A stretch of DNA of 64,000 nt, taken from the NCBI RefSeq assembly GCF_034627025.1, contig NZ_CP141048.1, positions 1,190,001 through 1,254,000 on the forward strand. The letters are read 5' to 3'. Below the pieces are notes generated by a model that ran no database searches, was not told the DNA's origin, and saw only the letters and a list, made by a program, of their open reading frames with translations. The translations under genes were made by a program, and so were the position numbers. Positions 47,006 through 59,180 of the stretch are shown here, piece after piece (within the stretch, counting starts at the first letter, position 1; every line of letters begins with the position of its first letter). The stretch comes from Microvirga lotononidis. Lineage in GTDB: Bacteria; Pseudomonadota; Alphaproteobacteria; Rhizobiales; Beijerinckiaceae.

Positions 47006-47398
47006 ATGTTCGCAGTGATCAAGACCGGCGGCAAGCAGTATCGCGTTGCCGCCAACGACGTCATCACCGTCGCCACGCTCGCAGGCGAGCCTGGCACCGC
47101 CGTCACCTTCGACCAGGTTCTCATGGTCACGAACGACGGCTCGACCCAGGTGGGCGCCCCCCTCGTCGAGGGCGTGACCGTGGCAGGCGAGGTGGTGGAG
47201 CACACCCGCGGCGAGAAGGTCATCTCCTTCAAGAAGCGCCGTCGCCAGAATTCGCGCCGCAAGCGCGGGCATCGCCAGGACTACACCGTGGTGCGGATCA
47301 CCGAGATCCTCGCCGGTGGTGCGAAGCCCAAGAAGGCTGCGGCCAAGAAGACCACCAAGGCTGCGGCTGACGAAGCTGCGCCGGCCACCGCTGAATAA
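47006..47398 (+). CDS. rplU: 50S ribosomal protein L21
   Basis: The 130-residue protein binds 23S rRNA in the large subunit. [20 protein letters not shown] at the start and [22 protein letters not shown] near residue 80 are family marks. A Lys/Ala-rich tail of about 25 residues extends beyond the E. coli length, as is common in Rhizobiales. CGAGGA lies 6 bases before the ATG. It precedes rpmA by 34 bases. Confidence 0.97.
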   Translation: MFAVIKTGGKQYRVAANDVITVATLAGEPGTAVTFDQVLMVTNDGSTQVGAPLVEGVTVAGEVVEHTRGEKVISFKKRRRQNSRRKRGHRQDYTVVRITEILAGGAKPKKAAAKKTTKAAADEAAPATAE

Positions 47399-47432
47399 GC
47401 GCAGGCATCACACAGGAACACGGGAGTAACCC

Positions 47433-47699
47433 ATGGCTCACAAAAAAGCAGGCGGTTCGTCTCGCAACGGTCGCGACTCCGAAGGCCGTCGTCTGGGCGT
47501 CAAGAAGTTCGGCGATCAGCAGGTTGTCGCCGGCAACATCATTATTCGTCAGCGCGGCACGAAGTGGCATGCCGGCGCCAATGTCGGCATGGGCAAAGAC
47601 CATACCCTCTTTGCCACGGCCAATGGCCGAGTCCGATTCCTTACGCGTCAAGGCCGAGCTTTCGTATCGGTTGTACCGGCCCAAGAGGCCGCAGAGTAA
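47433..47699 (+). CDS. rpmA: 50S ribosomal protein L27
   Basis: The 88-residue protein starts [20 protein letters not shown], the conserved N-terminus that reaches the peptidyl-transferase centre, and continues with [22 protein letters not shown]. It is co-transcribed with rplU and followed by a strong terminator at 47804. Confidence 0.98.
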   Translation: MAHKKAGGSSRNGRDSEGRRLGVKKFGDQQVVAGNIIIRQRGTKWHAGANVGMGKDHTLFATANGRVRFLTRQGRAFVSVVPAQEAAE

Positions 47700-47803
47700 A
47701 CGGCAAGAGCGATACGAAGGAGCTCCTGCCGGCATCACACCGACCCGGCGGATAAGAGCTCCAACAAGGCCCTCAAAAGCCAAGCTCCAATCCGAAATCG
47801 ACA

Positions 47804-47838
47804 GGGGAGGTGGGATGTCCACCTCCCCTTCGTCATTT
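47804..47838 (+). terminator. Terminator after rpmA
   Basis: A perfect 10-bp stem (GGGGAGGTGG / CCACCTCCCC) with a 5-base loop, then TTCGTCATTT. It includes an ATG at 47815 that could be mistaken for the start of the next gene. Confidence 0.85.
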
Positions 47839-47877
47839 CCCGGGCCCAAGGAGGGCCCAACGGATCGGAGCAAGACG

Positions 47878-48528
47878 ATGTTTCCCGACCTCACCCGTGA
47901 CGATGTTTTCCGCCTCGAGACCCGCGGCCTGTGGCTGCGCTGGGCTCGTCTCGCGGACGCCCAAGCCATCGTACGCCTTGCCGGTGAGAAATCGGTCGCG
48001 GAGATGACGGCGCGAATTCCGCATCCGTATCACCCGGACGATGCCGAGCGATTTATCTTCATGTCCCGGCGGTCCAATGCGGACGGCCAAGGCCTGCAGC
48101 TCGCCATCACGCCCAAGGGCAAGCCCAACAGCCTCATCGGCATGGTCGGGATCGGACCCGATCCCGAGACGGGAAAGCCCAGCCTCGGCTATTGGCTCGG
48201 CACGCCCTATTGGGGCAAGGGCTATGCCACGGAGGCGGCCCGGGCGCTCATCGATGCCTTCTTCGCCTATGGCGAGGGTGATGAGCTCACCGCATCGGCC
48301 CGGGTCATCAACCCGGCCTCGCGGCGGGTGCTGGAGAAGTGCGGCTTCGCCTATCAGGGCGCTGGTCTCGTCGAGCTGCCGGCCCGAGGCGGTCTCTACC
48401 CGGCCGACCATTTCCGCCTCGACCGGCGGGCCTGGGAAAGCCTGAAGAGTTGGAGCCACACCGGCCTCGTGCGCGAGCCCCTCGCCGTCGAGGTCGAGAT
48501 GGATCGCGAGATGTCCCTCGCGAGTTGA
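47878..48528 (+). CDS. GNAT family N-acetyltransferase
   Basis: The 216-residue protein is a RimJ/RimL-type acetyltransferase. After LETRGLWLRWARLADAQAIV come SLGYWLGTPYWGKGYATEAARALIDAFF (acetyl-CoA loop, GKGYATEA) and SARVINPASRRVLEKCGF, both diagnostic. The acceptor may be a ribosomal protein terminus, given neighbours L27 and Obg, but this is inference. ATG 47878 with GGAG 7 bases before is chosen because the ATG at 47815 is inside the rpmA terminator. Confidence 0.9.
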   Translation: MFPDLTRDDVFRLETRGLWLRWARLADAQAIVRLAGEKSVAEMTARIPHPYHPDDAERFIFMSRRSNADGQGLQLAITPKGKPNSLIGMVGIGPDPETGKPSLGYWLGTPYWGKGYATEAARALIDAFFAYGEGDELTASARVINPASRRVLEKCGFAYQGAGLVELPARGGLYPADHFRLDRRAWESLKSWSHTGLVREPLAVEVEMDREMSLAS

Positions 48529-48606
48529 AGAACAGGGAAGCGCTTTCGCCACCGCGAGAGCGCTTTACCCGCTTGTCTGCGTTGCTCCCGCGCCACCCCA
48601 TGGACG

Positions 48607-48655
48607 GGAGCATTTTTTCACCGCGAGGGCCGATCGGCTTTTGCGAAAAATGCTC
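48607..48655. repeat. Inverted repeat before obgE
   Basis: GGAGCATTTTT (48607-48617) pairs with AAAAATGCTCC (48645-48655). The GAAAAATGCTC end matches the ends of the 95-bp repeat, so this may be a worn member of that family. It ends 10 bases before the obgE ribosome site. Confidence 0.6.
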
Positions 48656-48666
48656 CAGTCCCGTAA

Positions 48667-50825
<2,159 letters not shown>

Positions 50826-51665
50826 TCCTCGTTCATGAGGCGCAGCAGCGTCTGGGCGTCGCCGGGCGCGGCGCTTTTGATGTCGTTGTCGAAATAGGCA
50901 TAGACGCTGCGCCCGCCCTTTCGCCACTCGCCGATGCGCTGCGCCCAATCCTGCAAGGTTCCGGCAGAGTAGCTGCCCGCATAGCGTCCGTTGGTGCCGT
51001 GTGCCCGCAGGTAGACGAAATCCGCCGTGGCCTCCCAGGGCGCCGGCGCATCCGCATGGTCGGATATGCAGAGCGCCGCGTTATGGTCCCGCAGGATGCG
51101 CAAGGCGGGCTCCTCATACCAGCTCGGATGACGGAACTCGAAGGCGCAGCGCCGGCCATCCGGCACCAGAGAGAGACAGCGCGCGACACGCTCCCGCGTT
51201 TCGTCATCCGCCTTGAAGGTGGGTGGCAGCTGGAACAGGACCGGGCCGAACTTGTCGCCGAGAGCGTTCATCCGGCCGAAGACGAGATCGATGCTCTCCT
51301 CGATCCCGTTCAGCCGCTTCATATGGGTGATGAAGCGCGAAGCCTTCCAGGCGAACAGGAATCCCTTCGGCGAGGAATCGTGCCAGGTTTTCACGGCGTG
51401 CTCGGTCGGAAGCCGGTAGAAGGAATTGTTGATCTCCGCCGTATCGAAGCGCTGGATGTAGTAGGACAGGAAGTCCTTGATCTTTAAGCGCTGAGGGTAG
51501 AATGGTCCGTGCCAGGACCTATAGTGCCAGCCCGAGGTTCCGATCCTGATCTCGGTCCTCATCGTGGCAGGAGAGACCGAACGGCTTGGCACCGAGGCTG
51601 CCGCGCGTGCTATGGGTTCGGGACGATCTATTTCCCCTGAAGCGGTCAGGGGCTGGGACTTGGAC

Positions 51666-53003
51666 ATGGACGATACTCGAGCCTTGAGCGCAGAATCGCT
51701 CACGCAACACCTCAACGCATCAGGTGCGGCTTCGGTTGGAAATCCGGACGTCCCGTCTCTCATGGCCGATCTGGGCCGCCGCGCCCGCGCGGCCTCCCGG
51801 CGGGTGGCGCTCGCAAGCGCCGAGAACAAGAACGCGGCCCTGCGGGCCATGGCAGCCAGCATCCGGTCCCGCGCGGATGCGATCCTCGCCGCCAATGCCG
51901 AGGATCTGGCCGACGCGAAGGCCAAGGGTCAGACCTCGGCCTTCATCGACCGCCTCGTCCTCGACCCGGAGCGCCTCGAAGCGATTGCCCAAGCCGTCGA
52001 GAGCATCGCGGATCTGCCCGATCCGGTCGGGCGGGTGCTCGCCCGGTTCGAGCGCCCCAACGGCCTGAAGATCGACCGCGTGGCGACACCTCTCGGCGTG
52101 ATCGGGGTGATCTTCGAGAGCCGCCCGAACGTGACGGCCGATGCGGGGGCGCTGTGCCTCAAGGCGGGCAATGCCGCGATCCTGCGGGCGGGCTCGGAGA
52201 GCTTCCGCACGTCTTCCGCCATTGCCGAGGCGATGGGCGAAGGGCTGGAACGGGCGGGCCTGCCCGCCGATGCGATCCGTCTCGTGCCGACCCGGGACCG
52301 GGCCGCCGTGGGCGCCATGCTTTCGGGCCTCGACGGCAATCTCGACGTGATCGTGCCCCGTGGCGGAAAAAGCCTCGTGGCACGGGTCCAGGAAGAGGCG
52401 CGGGTGCCGGTCTTCGCCCATCTCGAGGGGCTCAACCATGTCTATGTGCATGGCGCCGCCGACCTGGAGATGGCGAAGTCGATCGTGCTGAACGCCAAGA
52501 TGCGCCGCACCGGCGTCTGCGGCTCCGCCGAGACCCTGCTGGTGGACCGCGCCTGCGCCGACACGCATCTCGAGCCCCTCCTGTCTATGCTGCTCGACGC
52601 GGGCTGCGCCGTGCGCGGGGACGAGGCCGTCCAGGCGGCGGATTCGCGCGTCACGCCGGCCGAGGAAGGGGATTGGCGCACTGAATATCTCGACGCCATC
52701 ATCTCGGCCCGGATCGTCGACGGCCTCGATGCCGCGCTCGCGCATATCGAAACCTACGGCTCCCATCACACGGATTCCATCGTCACGAACGATCAGGCCA
52801 CCGCCGAGCGTTTCCTGGCGGAGGTCGATTCGGCCATCGTGCTCCACAACGCCTCGACCCAGTTCGCCGATGGCGGCGAGTTCGGCTTCGGCGCCGAGAT
52901 CGGCATCGCCACGGGACGCATGCATGCCCGCGGCCCCGTCGGCGTGGAGCAGCTGACCTCCTTCAAATACCGCATTCGCGGCACGGGCCAGACGCGTCCG
53001 TGA
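51666..53003 (+). CDS. proA: Gamma-glutamyl phosphate reductase
   Basis: The 445-residue NADPH-dependent enzyme makes glutamate semialdehyde, the second step of proline synthesis. Conserved parts are [36 protein letters not shown] (given in pieces here for position, about 150-185), [11 protein letters not shown], and the catalytic Cys in [13 protein letters not shown] near residue 285. About 20 residues precede the usual start; an ATG at 51762 (MADLGRRAR) is the main alternative. Its stop overlaps the nadD start. Confidence 0.94.
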   Translation: MDDTRALSAESLTQHLNASGAASVGNPDVPSLMADLGRRARAASRRVALASAENKNAALRAMAASIRSRADAILAANAEDLADAKAKGQTSAFIDRLVLDPERLEAIAQAVESIADLPDPVGRVLARFERPNGLKIDRVATPLGVIGVIFESRPNVTADAGALCLKAGNAAILRAGSESFRTSSAIAEAMGEGLERAGLPADAIRLVPTRDRAAVGAMLSGLDGNLDVIVPRGGKSLVARVQEEARVPVFAHLEGLNHVYVHGAADLEMAKSIVLNAKMRRTGVCGSAETLLVDRACADTHLEPLLSMLLDAGCAVRGDEAVQAADSRVTPAEEGDWRTEYLDAIISARIVDGLDAALAHIETYGSHHTDSIVTNDQATAERFLAEVDSAIVLHNASTQFADGGEFGFGAEIGIATGRMHARGPVGVEQLTSFKYRIRGTGQTRP

Positions 53004-53656
53004 AGCTTAGCCCGTCCCGTTTCCGCATCAGGCCCTCCGGCCTGCCCCGTCTGCCGAGGATAGCCCCCGGCATGCGGATCGGATTGTACGGAGGGTCGTT
53101 CAACCCGGCCCATGCCGGGCACCGCCATGTGAGTCTCATGGCCATGAAGCGGCTCGGACTCGATCGGGTCTGGTGGATCGTCACCCCGGGAAATCCCTTG
53201 AAGGATACCGGCGAACTGGCAACGACCGGGATGCGCGTCGAAGAGGCCAGACAGGTTTCCGACAACCCTCGCATCGACGTGACTGCCTTCGAGGAGGAGA
53301 TCGGGGCCCGGTACACGGTGGACACGCTGGCCTATCTCAAACGTCGCTATCCGGGCGTTCGCTTCGTTTGGATCATGGGAGCGGACAATCTGGCGAGCTT
53401 CCATCGCTGGCGCGGGTGGCGGCGCATAGCCCGGATGATGCCCATGGCCGTGATCGACCGCCCCGGCTGGACCCTGAAGGCGACCCGCTCCCGCAGCGCC
53501 ACGGCCCTGTCCGCCAGCCGGATCAGCGAGGCCGAAGCCCCTGCCCTGCCGGAGCTTGCCCCGCCGGCCTGGGTGTTCCTGCATGGGCCGCGATCGCACC
53601 TGTCGTCCACCCAGCTGCGCCAATTGAGACGAACTTCTCCCACCGGGAGACGTTGA
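53000..53656 (+). CDS. nadD: Nicotinate-nucleotide adenylyltransferase
   Basis: The 218-residue enzyme makes deamido-NAD. The nucleotidyl-transferase motif is [18 protein letters not shown] near residue 28; [16 protein letters not shown] and LSSTQLRQL are the other family blocks. GTG 53000 overlaps the proA stop, so translation is coupled. The N-terminus carries about 24 extra basic/proline residues before the fold. Confidence 0.95.
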   Translation: MKLSPSRFRIRPSGLPRLPRIAPGMRIGLYGGSFNPAHAGHRHVSLMAMKRLGLDRVWWIVTPGNPLKDTGELATTGMRVEEARQVSDNPRIDVTAFEEEIGARYTVDTLAYLKRRYPGVRFVWIMGADNLASFHRWRGWRRIARMMPMAVIDRPGWTLKATRSRSATALSASRISEAEAPALPELAPPAWVFLHGPRSHLSSTQLRQLRRTSPTGRR

Positions 53657-53700
53657 AAAACAGGGCCTTCCCGCATTATCTTAGGGGTTGGCACCATCGA

Positions 53701-54135
53701 GTGCTGTTGAGAAAGGGTCTGAACCTGAACCGCCTAACTTCCGTCGAAGCGGACAAGAACCCGCTTCCGCCTCTCTCCGGAGCGACCGCTCCGCACGATG
53801 AGGACATCCGGGCCGCCGCCCTGGCTTCCCTTGAGGACATGAAGGCCGAGAACACGGTCGAGATCGACCTGGCCGGAAAAACCTCGCTTGCCGACACCAT
53901 GATCGTGACATCGGGCCGTTCCGATCGCCATGTGGGCGCGATCGCCGAACGCGTGATCAAGGACCTCAAGGACAAGGGGTTCGGGAACGCGCGCGTCGAA
54001 GGCCTGCCTGCCTGCGACTGGGTGCTGATCGATGCCGGCGACGTGCTGATCCACGTTTTCCGCCCTGAGGTTCGTGGTTTCTACAACCTCGAGAAGATGT
54101 GGGGCGCCGACCGCCCGCAGGATCGCGTCAGCTAA
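53701..54135 (+). CDS. rsfS: Ribosomal silencing factor RsfS
   Basis: The product is up to 144 residues. The RsfS core is AAALASLEDMKAENTVEIDL, SLADTMIVTSGRSDRHVGAI, CDWVLIDAGDVLIHVFRPEVR and FYNLEKMW. It binds L14 and blocks subunit joining in stationary phase. The start is uncertain: GTG 53701 gives a polar N-terminal extension, and no strong ribosome site marks a later codon. It lies between nadD and rlmH, as in most Proteobacteria. Confidence 0.92.
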   Translation: MLLRKGLNLNRLTSVEADKNPLPPLSGATAPHDEDIRAAALASLEDMKAENTVEIDLAGKTSLADTMIVTSGRSDRHVGAIAERVIKDLKDKGFGNARVEGLPACDWVLIDAGDVLIHVFRPEVRGFYNLEKMWGADRPQDRVS

Positions 54136-54150
54136 CCTAAGGCGAGAATC

Positions 54151-54645
54151 GTGCGACTGAGCTTGCTGGCCGTGGGCCGTCTCAAGAGCGGCCCCGAGCG
54201 GGAGCTCGTCGAACGCTACAAGCAGCGGGTCGAAGGCATGGGCCGTGCCTTGGGGCTTGCGGGGTTCGACATGCTCGAACTGCCCGAAAGCCGGGCACGC
54301 CGCGAGGACGACCGACGCGTGGAAGAGGCTGCGGCCCTTCTGGACAAGGCCGGTTCCTCCGTACTGGTCGTCTTCGACGAGCGCGGAAAGAGCTCTTCCA
54401 GCGAAGCTTTTTCCGAGAAGATCAGGCAATGGCGCGACGAGGGCCGCCCCGGGGTGGCCTGCGTGATCGGCGGGCCCGACGGGCTCGATCCCGTGTTGCG
54501 CCAGCGCGCCGACCTCGTCGTTTCCTTCGGGGCGCTCACGATGCCGCACCAGATCGTGCGGGCGCTCGTGGCCGAACAGCTCTATAGGGCCCTGACAATC
54601 ATAGCCGGACACCCTTATCATCGCGCCGGCCACGATGATTCCTGA
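54151..54645 (+). CDS. rlmH: 23S rRNA pseudouridine-1915 N3-methyltransferase
   Basis: The 164-residue SPOUT methyltransferase shows MRLSLLAVGRLKSGPERELV at the start, the knot region CVIGGPDGLDPVL, LSFGA-like VSFGALTMPHQIVRALVAEQ, and the C-terminal HPYHR end. GTG 54151 lies 15 bases after the rsfS stop with AAGG 10 bases before. It is followed 3 bases later by envC. Confidence 0.96.
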   Translation: MRLSLLAVGRLKSGPERELVERYKQRVEGMGRALGLAGFDMLELPESRARREDDRRVEEAAALLDKAGSSVLVVFDERGKSSSSEAFSEKIRQWRDEGRPGVACVIGGPDGLDPVLRQRADLVVSFGALTMPHQIVRALVAEQLYRALTIIAGHPYHRAGHDDS

Positions 54646-54648
54646 CGG

Positions 54649-56001
54649 ATGAACCGCATCAAGTCCTCGTTTTTCTGCAGAGCTTTCAGCTTTGCCGCAT
54701 GCCTGGTTGCTGCCAGCCTGAGCCCCGCCGGGGCCCAGCAGCCTCCTGCTGCGCCTGCAACGCAGGGCACGCCTGGCGGAACCGCCGAGGAAAAGGCGAG
54801 GCGCGAGCAGGACCTGAAGGTCCTGGAGGAGGCCATCACGGCCAATGCGGAGGCCCGCAAGCGCCTCGACACCGAAATCAATGCCATCAAGGCCGACCGG
54901 GCCAAGCTCAACGGCGCCCTCATCGAAACGGCCGAGCGGGTGCGCGGCACCGAGGACCGGATCCGCGAGCTTGAGCAGAGGCTCCAGACCCTCGGCTCCA
55001 GCGAAGCGGCCATTCGCCGCTCCCTTCAGAGCCGGCGCGGCGTCATCATCGAGGTCTTCGCCGCTCTCCAGCGCATGGGCCGGCGCCCTCCCCCGGCGGT
55101 TCTGGTCCGGCCTGAGGACATGCTGGAGGCGGTCCGCGCCTCGATCATGCTCGGCGCGGTCCTGCCGGAGCTGCGTCAGGAGGCTGAGGTTCTGGCCGGC
55201 GATCTCGCCGAGCTCGTGCGCCTGAAGGAGGCCATCACCAAGGATCGGACGACCCTCAATGGGGAGCTGACGGCCCTCAACCGGGAGCAGGAGCGCCTCG
55301 CCGCTCTCATGGAGGCCCGGCAGAGCCGAATCGCGGAGGTCGAGCGCAGTGCCGGCACCGAGCGGCAGAAGGCTGAGGAACTCGCCCAGCGGGCCGGGAC
55401 CCTCAAGGAGCTGATCGACCGCATGGAGACGGAAATCGCCGGCGCCCAGCGGGCCGCCGAGGAGGCCCGCAAGGCGGCCGAGGCGCAGGGGCGGGAAACC
55501 CGGGAAAAATTCGCCCAGCTGGCTTTCCGGGATCCGGCCCGGCTGGCCCCGAAGATTCCCTTCTCTGAAGCCCGGGGCCTGCTGCCCCGCCCCGTCAGCG
55601 GCGACACGGCGCTGGATTTCGGAGCTCCCGACGGCTACGGCGGAACGACGCGTGGCATTTCGATCACGACACGGCCCAAGGCAAGTGTGGTATCACCGGC
55701 AGACGGATGGGTATCCTTCGCCGGACCGTTCCGATCCTATGGCCGACTCTTGATCATCAATGCCGGTGGGGGATACTATGTTCTTTTGGCTGGCATGGAC
55801 CATATCAACGTCGATGTTGGACAGTTCGTGCTTGCAGGCGAACCCGTTGCGACTATGGGAGAAGCTCCTCTCATGAGTTTGATCGGCGCCGCCATAGAAA
55901 AGAACAATCCCGTCCTCTATGTTGAGTTCAGGAAAGACGGCGGTTCAATTGACCCAGGTCCCTGGTGGGCAAAATCGCAAAGCGAAAAGGTTCGCGGATA
56001 A
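54649..56001 (+). CDS. envC: EnvC-like murein hydrolase activator
   Basis: The 450-residue periplasmic protein has a signal peptide ending near residue 30 (AGAQ), a long coiled-coil (about 45-290) and a C-terminal LytM domain. The zinc ligands of M23 enzymes are absent: the expected H...D and HxH are replaced (TTRGISITTRPKA, GYYVLLAGMD). So it is probably non-catalytic and activates amidases during cell separation, as E. coli EnvC does. Its stop overlaps the ctpA start by one base. Confidence 0.92.
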   Translation: MNRIKSSFFCRAFSFAACLVAASLSPAGAQQPPAAPATQGTPGGTAEEKARREQDLKVLEEAITANAEARKRLDTEINAIKADRAKLNGALIETAERVRGTEDRIRELEQRLQTLGSSEAAIRRSLQSRRGVIIEVFAALQRMGRRPPPAVLVRPEDMLEAVRASIMLGAVLPELRQEAEVLAGDLAELVRLKEAITKDRTTLNGELTALNREQERLAALMEARQSRIAEVERSAGTERQKAEELAQRAGTLKELIDRMETEIAGAQRAAEEARKAAEAQGRETREKFAQLAFRDPARLAPKIPFSEARGLLPRPVSGDTALDFGAPDGYGGTTRGISITTRPKASVVSPADGWVSFAGPFRSYGRLLIINAGGGYYVLLAGMDHINVDVGQFVLAGEPVATMGEAPLMSLIGAAIEKNNPVLYVEFRKDGGSIDPGPWWAKSQSEKVRG

Positions 56002-57317
56002 TGCGCAAACTATCCCTTTTGATTCTTGGTGCGGCGATCGGCGCAGGCGGCGCGACCATGGTGTCGCAGACGAGCCTCCTGTCCGGCATGAGCGCTGTCG
56101 CCGCCTCGGCTGATACGTACCGCCAGCTGAGCCTTTTCGGTGACGTGTTCGAGAAGGTCCGTACCGACTACGTCGAGAAGCCGGATGAGTCGAAGCTCGT
56201 CGAGTCCGCCATCAACGGCATGCTGACCTCCCTCGATCCGCATTCGAGCTACATGGACGCCAAGAGCTTCCGCGACATGCAGGTGCAGACCCGTGGCGAG
56301 TTCGGCGGTCTCGGCATCGAGGTCACCATGGAAGACGGCCTCGTCAAGGTCGTGACGCCGATCGACGAGACGCCCGCCTCGCGGGCCGGCATTCTGGCCA
56401 ATGACGTCATCACCCACATCAACGACGAGCCCGTTCAGGGCCTCAACTTGAACCAGGCCGTCGACAAGATGCGCGGCCCGGTCAACTCGTCGGTCACCCT
56501 CAAGATCCAGCGCAAGGAATCCAAGGATCCGGTGGTGGTGAAGCTGACCCGCGAGACCATCAAGGTCCGTCCGGTGCGCGCCCGTGCCGAGGGCGACATT
56601 GGTGTTCTGCGCGTGACCCAGTTCAACGAGCAGACCTACGAGGGTCTGCGCTCGGGAATCGAGAAGCTCACGAGCGATATCGGTGCCGACAAGGTGGCGG
56701 GCTTCGTCGTCGACCTGCGCAACAACCCGGGCGGCCTGCTCGACCAGGCCATCATGGTCTCCGACGCCTTCCTGGAGCGCGGCGAGATCGTCTCGACCCG
56801 CAGCCGCAATGCCGAGGATACGCAGCGCTTCAGCGCCAAGGCTGGCGACCTGACAAAGGGTAAGCCGCTGGTCGTTCTCGTGAACGGCGGTTCGGCCTCG
56901 GCCTCGGAGATCGTCGCCGGCGCCCTGCAGGATCACAAGCGCGCCACCGTTCTCGGAACGCGCTCCTTCGGCAAGGGCTCCGTGCAGACCATCATTCCGC
57001 TCGGCGGCAATGGGGCCGTGCGCCTGACCACGGCGCGCTACTACACCCCGTCCGGCCGTTCGATCCAGGCCAAGGGCATCGATCCGGATATCGAGGTGCT
57101 GCAGGACGTGCCCGACGAGCTGAAGGGCAAGGACGAGACCAAGGGTGAAGCCGGTCTGCGCGGCCACCTGCAGAATGGCGGCGAGAAGGAAGAGCGCGGC
57201 GGATCCTCCGCTTACGTTCCGCCGGATCCAGCCAAGGACAAGCAGCTTCTCGCTGCCTACGACCTGCTGCATGGCGTGCGTAAGGGTGCGGCCAACACGA
57301 CTACGACCCCGAACTGA
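56001..57317 (+). CDS. ctpA: C-terminal processing protease (S41 family)
   Basis: The 438-residue periplasmic protease has an N-terminal signal/anchor, a PDZ domain (about 85-175: GGLGIEVTMEDGLVKVVTPI), and the Ser/Lys dyad: Ser in VNGGSASASEIVAG near residue 305 and Lys in SFGKGSVQT near residue 328. It trims cell-wall enzymes or tagged proteins. It is translationally coupled to envC. The acidic/Gly tail after about 375 is poorly conserved in style. Confidence 0.95.
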   Translation: MRKLSLLILGAAIGAGGATMVSQTSLLSGMSAVAASADTYRQLSLFGDVFEKVRTDYVEKPDESKLVESAINGMLTSLDPHSSYMDAKSFRDMQVQTRGEFGGLGIEVTMEDGLVKVVTPIDETPASRAGILANDVITHINDEPVQGLNLNQAVDKMRGPVNSSVTLKIQRKESKDPVVVKLTRETIKVRPVRARAEGDIGVLRVTQFNEQTYEGLRSGIEKLTSDIGADKVAGFVVDLRNNPGGLLDQAIMVSDAFLERGEIVSTRSRNAEDTQRFSAKAGDLTKGKPLVVLVNGGSASASEIVAGALQDHKRATVLGTRSFGKGSVQTIIPLGGNGAVRLTTARYYTPSGRSIQAKGIDPDIEVLQDVPDELKGKDETKGEAGLRGHLQNGGEKEERGGSSAYVPPDPAKDKQLLAAYDLLHGVRKGAANTTTTPN

Positions 57318-57356
57318 TCGATACTCGTTCTTTCGTTCGAGAAACAATGATGCAAG

Positions 57357-57390
57357 AGGGCCTGACGGAGCGATCCATCAGGCCCTTTTC
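57357..57390 (+). terminator. Rho-independent terminator after ctpA
   Basis: A 9-bp stem (AGGGCCTGA / TCAGGCCCT) with a 12-base loop and a T-run, 40 bases after the ctpA stop. Confidence 0.85.
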
Positions 57391-57537
57391 ACATGCGAGC
57401 GCCGGCAACAGCCTCGAAAGGCTTGTGAAAGGCGCCGCGAAACGGCACTCTTCCGACGTACCCTGCGGAACCGACGGGCCGCGTCAGTGGAAAATGGATC
57501 CGCCTTTTCACCTCCGACGTTGAGCCGCATAAGGGTT

Positions 57538-57589
57538 GAGCATCGATCCGCTCCAAAAGTGGATTCCCCTTTCGGGTCCGAGGCTCTAG
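57538..57589. repeat. REP-like repeat unit
   Basis: From GAGCATCGATCCGC through GGTCCGAGGCTCTAG, with an inner hairpin AAAAGTGGATTCCCCTTT. It is of the same family as 24582-24632. A second weaker unit lies just left (57484-57536, GTGGAAAATGGATCCGCC). Confidence 0.6.
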
Positions 57590-57673
57590 CCTGCTTTGGA
57601 ACCATGGGTCGGCACCGGGGCTCTTCAGGAACCGGCCGCCGGGTGTTTCCGCCATCGAAGGAGTAAGTGTCGT

Positions 57674-58222
57674 ATGAGGAGCGCAAGAGGATCACAGGCC
57701 AGAAAGGATCTGCCCTACCGCTCCTGTGTCGGCGTGATGCTGATCAACAAGGATGGCCTCGTTTTCATTGGCCGACGCCGTTCGGAAGCCGATGCGGCCG
57801 CCGACGGATATTCCTGGCAGATGCCCCAGGGCGGCATCGACCCCGGTGAAGAACCTTACGAAGCCGCCTTGCGGGAGCTTTATGAGGAAACCAGCGTCAG
57901 CTCGGTGAGCCTCCTGGCGGAAGCGCCGGATTGGTATGCCTATGATCTCCCATCCATGGTTGCGGGCCGCGCCTGGCGCGGGCGCTATCGTGGACAGAAC
58001 CAGAAATGGTTTGCGTTCCGCTTCGAAGGTGACGAGAGCGAGATCAACATCCATCAACCTGGCGGCGGCGGCCACAGGCCGGAATTCGACGAATGGCGCT
58101 GGGAGACCATGGACCGCCTCCCTGAACTGATCATCCCCTTCAAGCGGCCCGTTTACGAGAAGGTCGTGGAGGCATTCGCGCCGCTTTCCTCCCACGGCCT
58201 TCAGGCCTCCGACCACCCCTGA
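57674..58222 (+). CDS. rppH: RNA pyrophosphohydrolase
   Basis: The 182-residue Nudix enzyme removes pyrophosphate from 5' mRNA ends. The Nudix box is [20 protein letters not shown] with T following, near residues 53-75. [21 protein letters not shown] and [11 protein letters not shown] are typical of RppH. AAGGAG lies 10 bases before the ATG. In-frame codons upstream are in repeat DNA. Confidence 0.95.
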   Translation: MRSARGSQARKDLPYRSCVGVMLINKDGLVFIGRRRSEADAAADGYSWQMPQGGIDPGEEPYEAALRELYEETSVSSVSLLAEAPDWYAYDLPSMVAGRAWRGRYRGQNQKWFAFRFEGDESEINIHQPGGGGHRPEFDEWRWETMDRLPELIIPFKRPVYEKVVEAFAPLSSHGLQASDHP

Positions 58223-58234
58223 TACGCTTAAGTC

Positions 58235-58279
58235 AAACACGGATCGCGTCAGCTTAAGCTTCGACGATCCGTGTTTTAT
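58235..58279 (+). terminator. Terminator after rppH
   Basis: A 12-bp stem (AAACACGGATCG / CGATCCGTGTTT) with an 18-base loop that has its own small AGCTTAAGCT palindrome, then TTAT. It lies 13 bases after the stop. Confidence 0.8.
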
Positions 58280-58443
58280 CTAAGCCGTCGGACAGTAAAC
58301 TTTGCTGCGGATCCTGTTCATGAAGATGAATGGGAGATGTACACGTTCAAGCCTTTCGCAAAAGAACGGAACACAGCCGAAAACATCTCGTTGACACGCA
58401 TCATGGAGGGCTCGCTGTGTCCTCTGTTCATGGGAGATCTTCG

Positions 58444-59145
58444 ATGCGTAAAACGATGATGGCGACAGTTGCGGTGGCGGCTCTTTCCTTGAGCGTGGCA
58501 GCCATGGCTCAGACCAGCGGCGGTTCGAGCGGCGGCGCCTCCGGTGGCGCGGCGGGCGGCGCTTCAGGCGGTTCGACGGTCATGACGCCTGGCGGCTCGT
58601 CCGGCGGCGGCGCAGGCGGTGCGGGTAGTGCCGCATCCGGCAACTCGAGCGGGACGACATCGGGCTCCGCATCCAGCGGCGCGACCGCTCCTTCCGAGAA
58701 GTCCGGCAGCTCGGCGGACAGCAACTCCTCCGGCACCTCCGGTGGAGCGCGCAGCACGACCTCCGGCAACGCTACGGGTGGAACGAGCGGCACCACGAGC
58801 ACGACCGGCAATGCGGCCGGCCAGACGGGCGGAGCCGCCCACAATACGACCGGCAGCACGGCCTCGTCCGGTTCCACGCATGTCAACGTGACGTCCGAGC
58901 AGCGTACGCAGATCTCGGAATCGTTCCGCAGCGTGCATGTTCAGCCGCTCACGAACGTGAACTTCAGCGTCAGCGTCGGCTCGACCATTCCGACCTCCGT
59001 GACGACCCTTTACGACTGCCCGAACAATGTCGAGCGCATCCTGACCGGCCTGCCCGAGTGCAAGTACGTGGTCGTGAAGGATCAGATCGTGATCGTCGAG
59101 CCGCGCACCCGGCGGATCGTGACGGTGATCGAGCATCGAGGCTGA
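58444..59145 (+). CDS. Exported Gly/Ser/Thr-rich protein with DUF1236 domain
   Basis: The 233-residue protein has a signal peptide (ATVAVAALSLSVAAMAQ), then about 125 residues nearly all Gly, Ser, Ala and Thr (GGSSGGASGG-type), then a C-terminal DUF1236 domain (VTSEQRTQISESFRSV and CKYVVVKDQIVIVEPRTRRIV). DUF1236 proteins are periplasmic or cell-surface proteins of unknown role in Rhizobiales. Two cysteines (DCPNN and PECKY) could pair. It has a terminator of its own. Confidence 0.85.
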   Translation: MRKTMMATVAVAALSLSVAAMAQTSGGSSGGASGGAAGGASGGSTVMTPGGSSGGGAGGAGSAASGNSSGTTSGSASSGATAPSEKSGSSADSNSSGTSGGARSTTSGNATGGTSGTTSTTGNAAGQTGGAAHNTTGSTASSGSTHVNVTSEQRTQISESFRSVHVQPLTNVNFSVSVGSTIPTSVTTLYDCPNNVERILTGLPECKYVVVKDQIVIVEPRTRRIVTVIEHRG

Positions 59146-59180
59146 TCCGGTCCCGCTGTCGTAGAGTTGTCCTGAGAAAG

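Noticed and set aside
47524..47877. N-terminal extension of the GNAT protein
   Set aside because: The frame runs through rpmA and its terminator; homology begins after 47878.
54649..56001. EnvC-like protein as an active M23 peptidase
   Set aside because: Zinc-ligand histidines and aspartate are absent, so it is called an activator.
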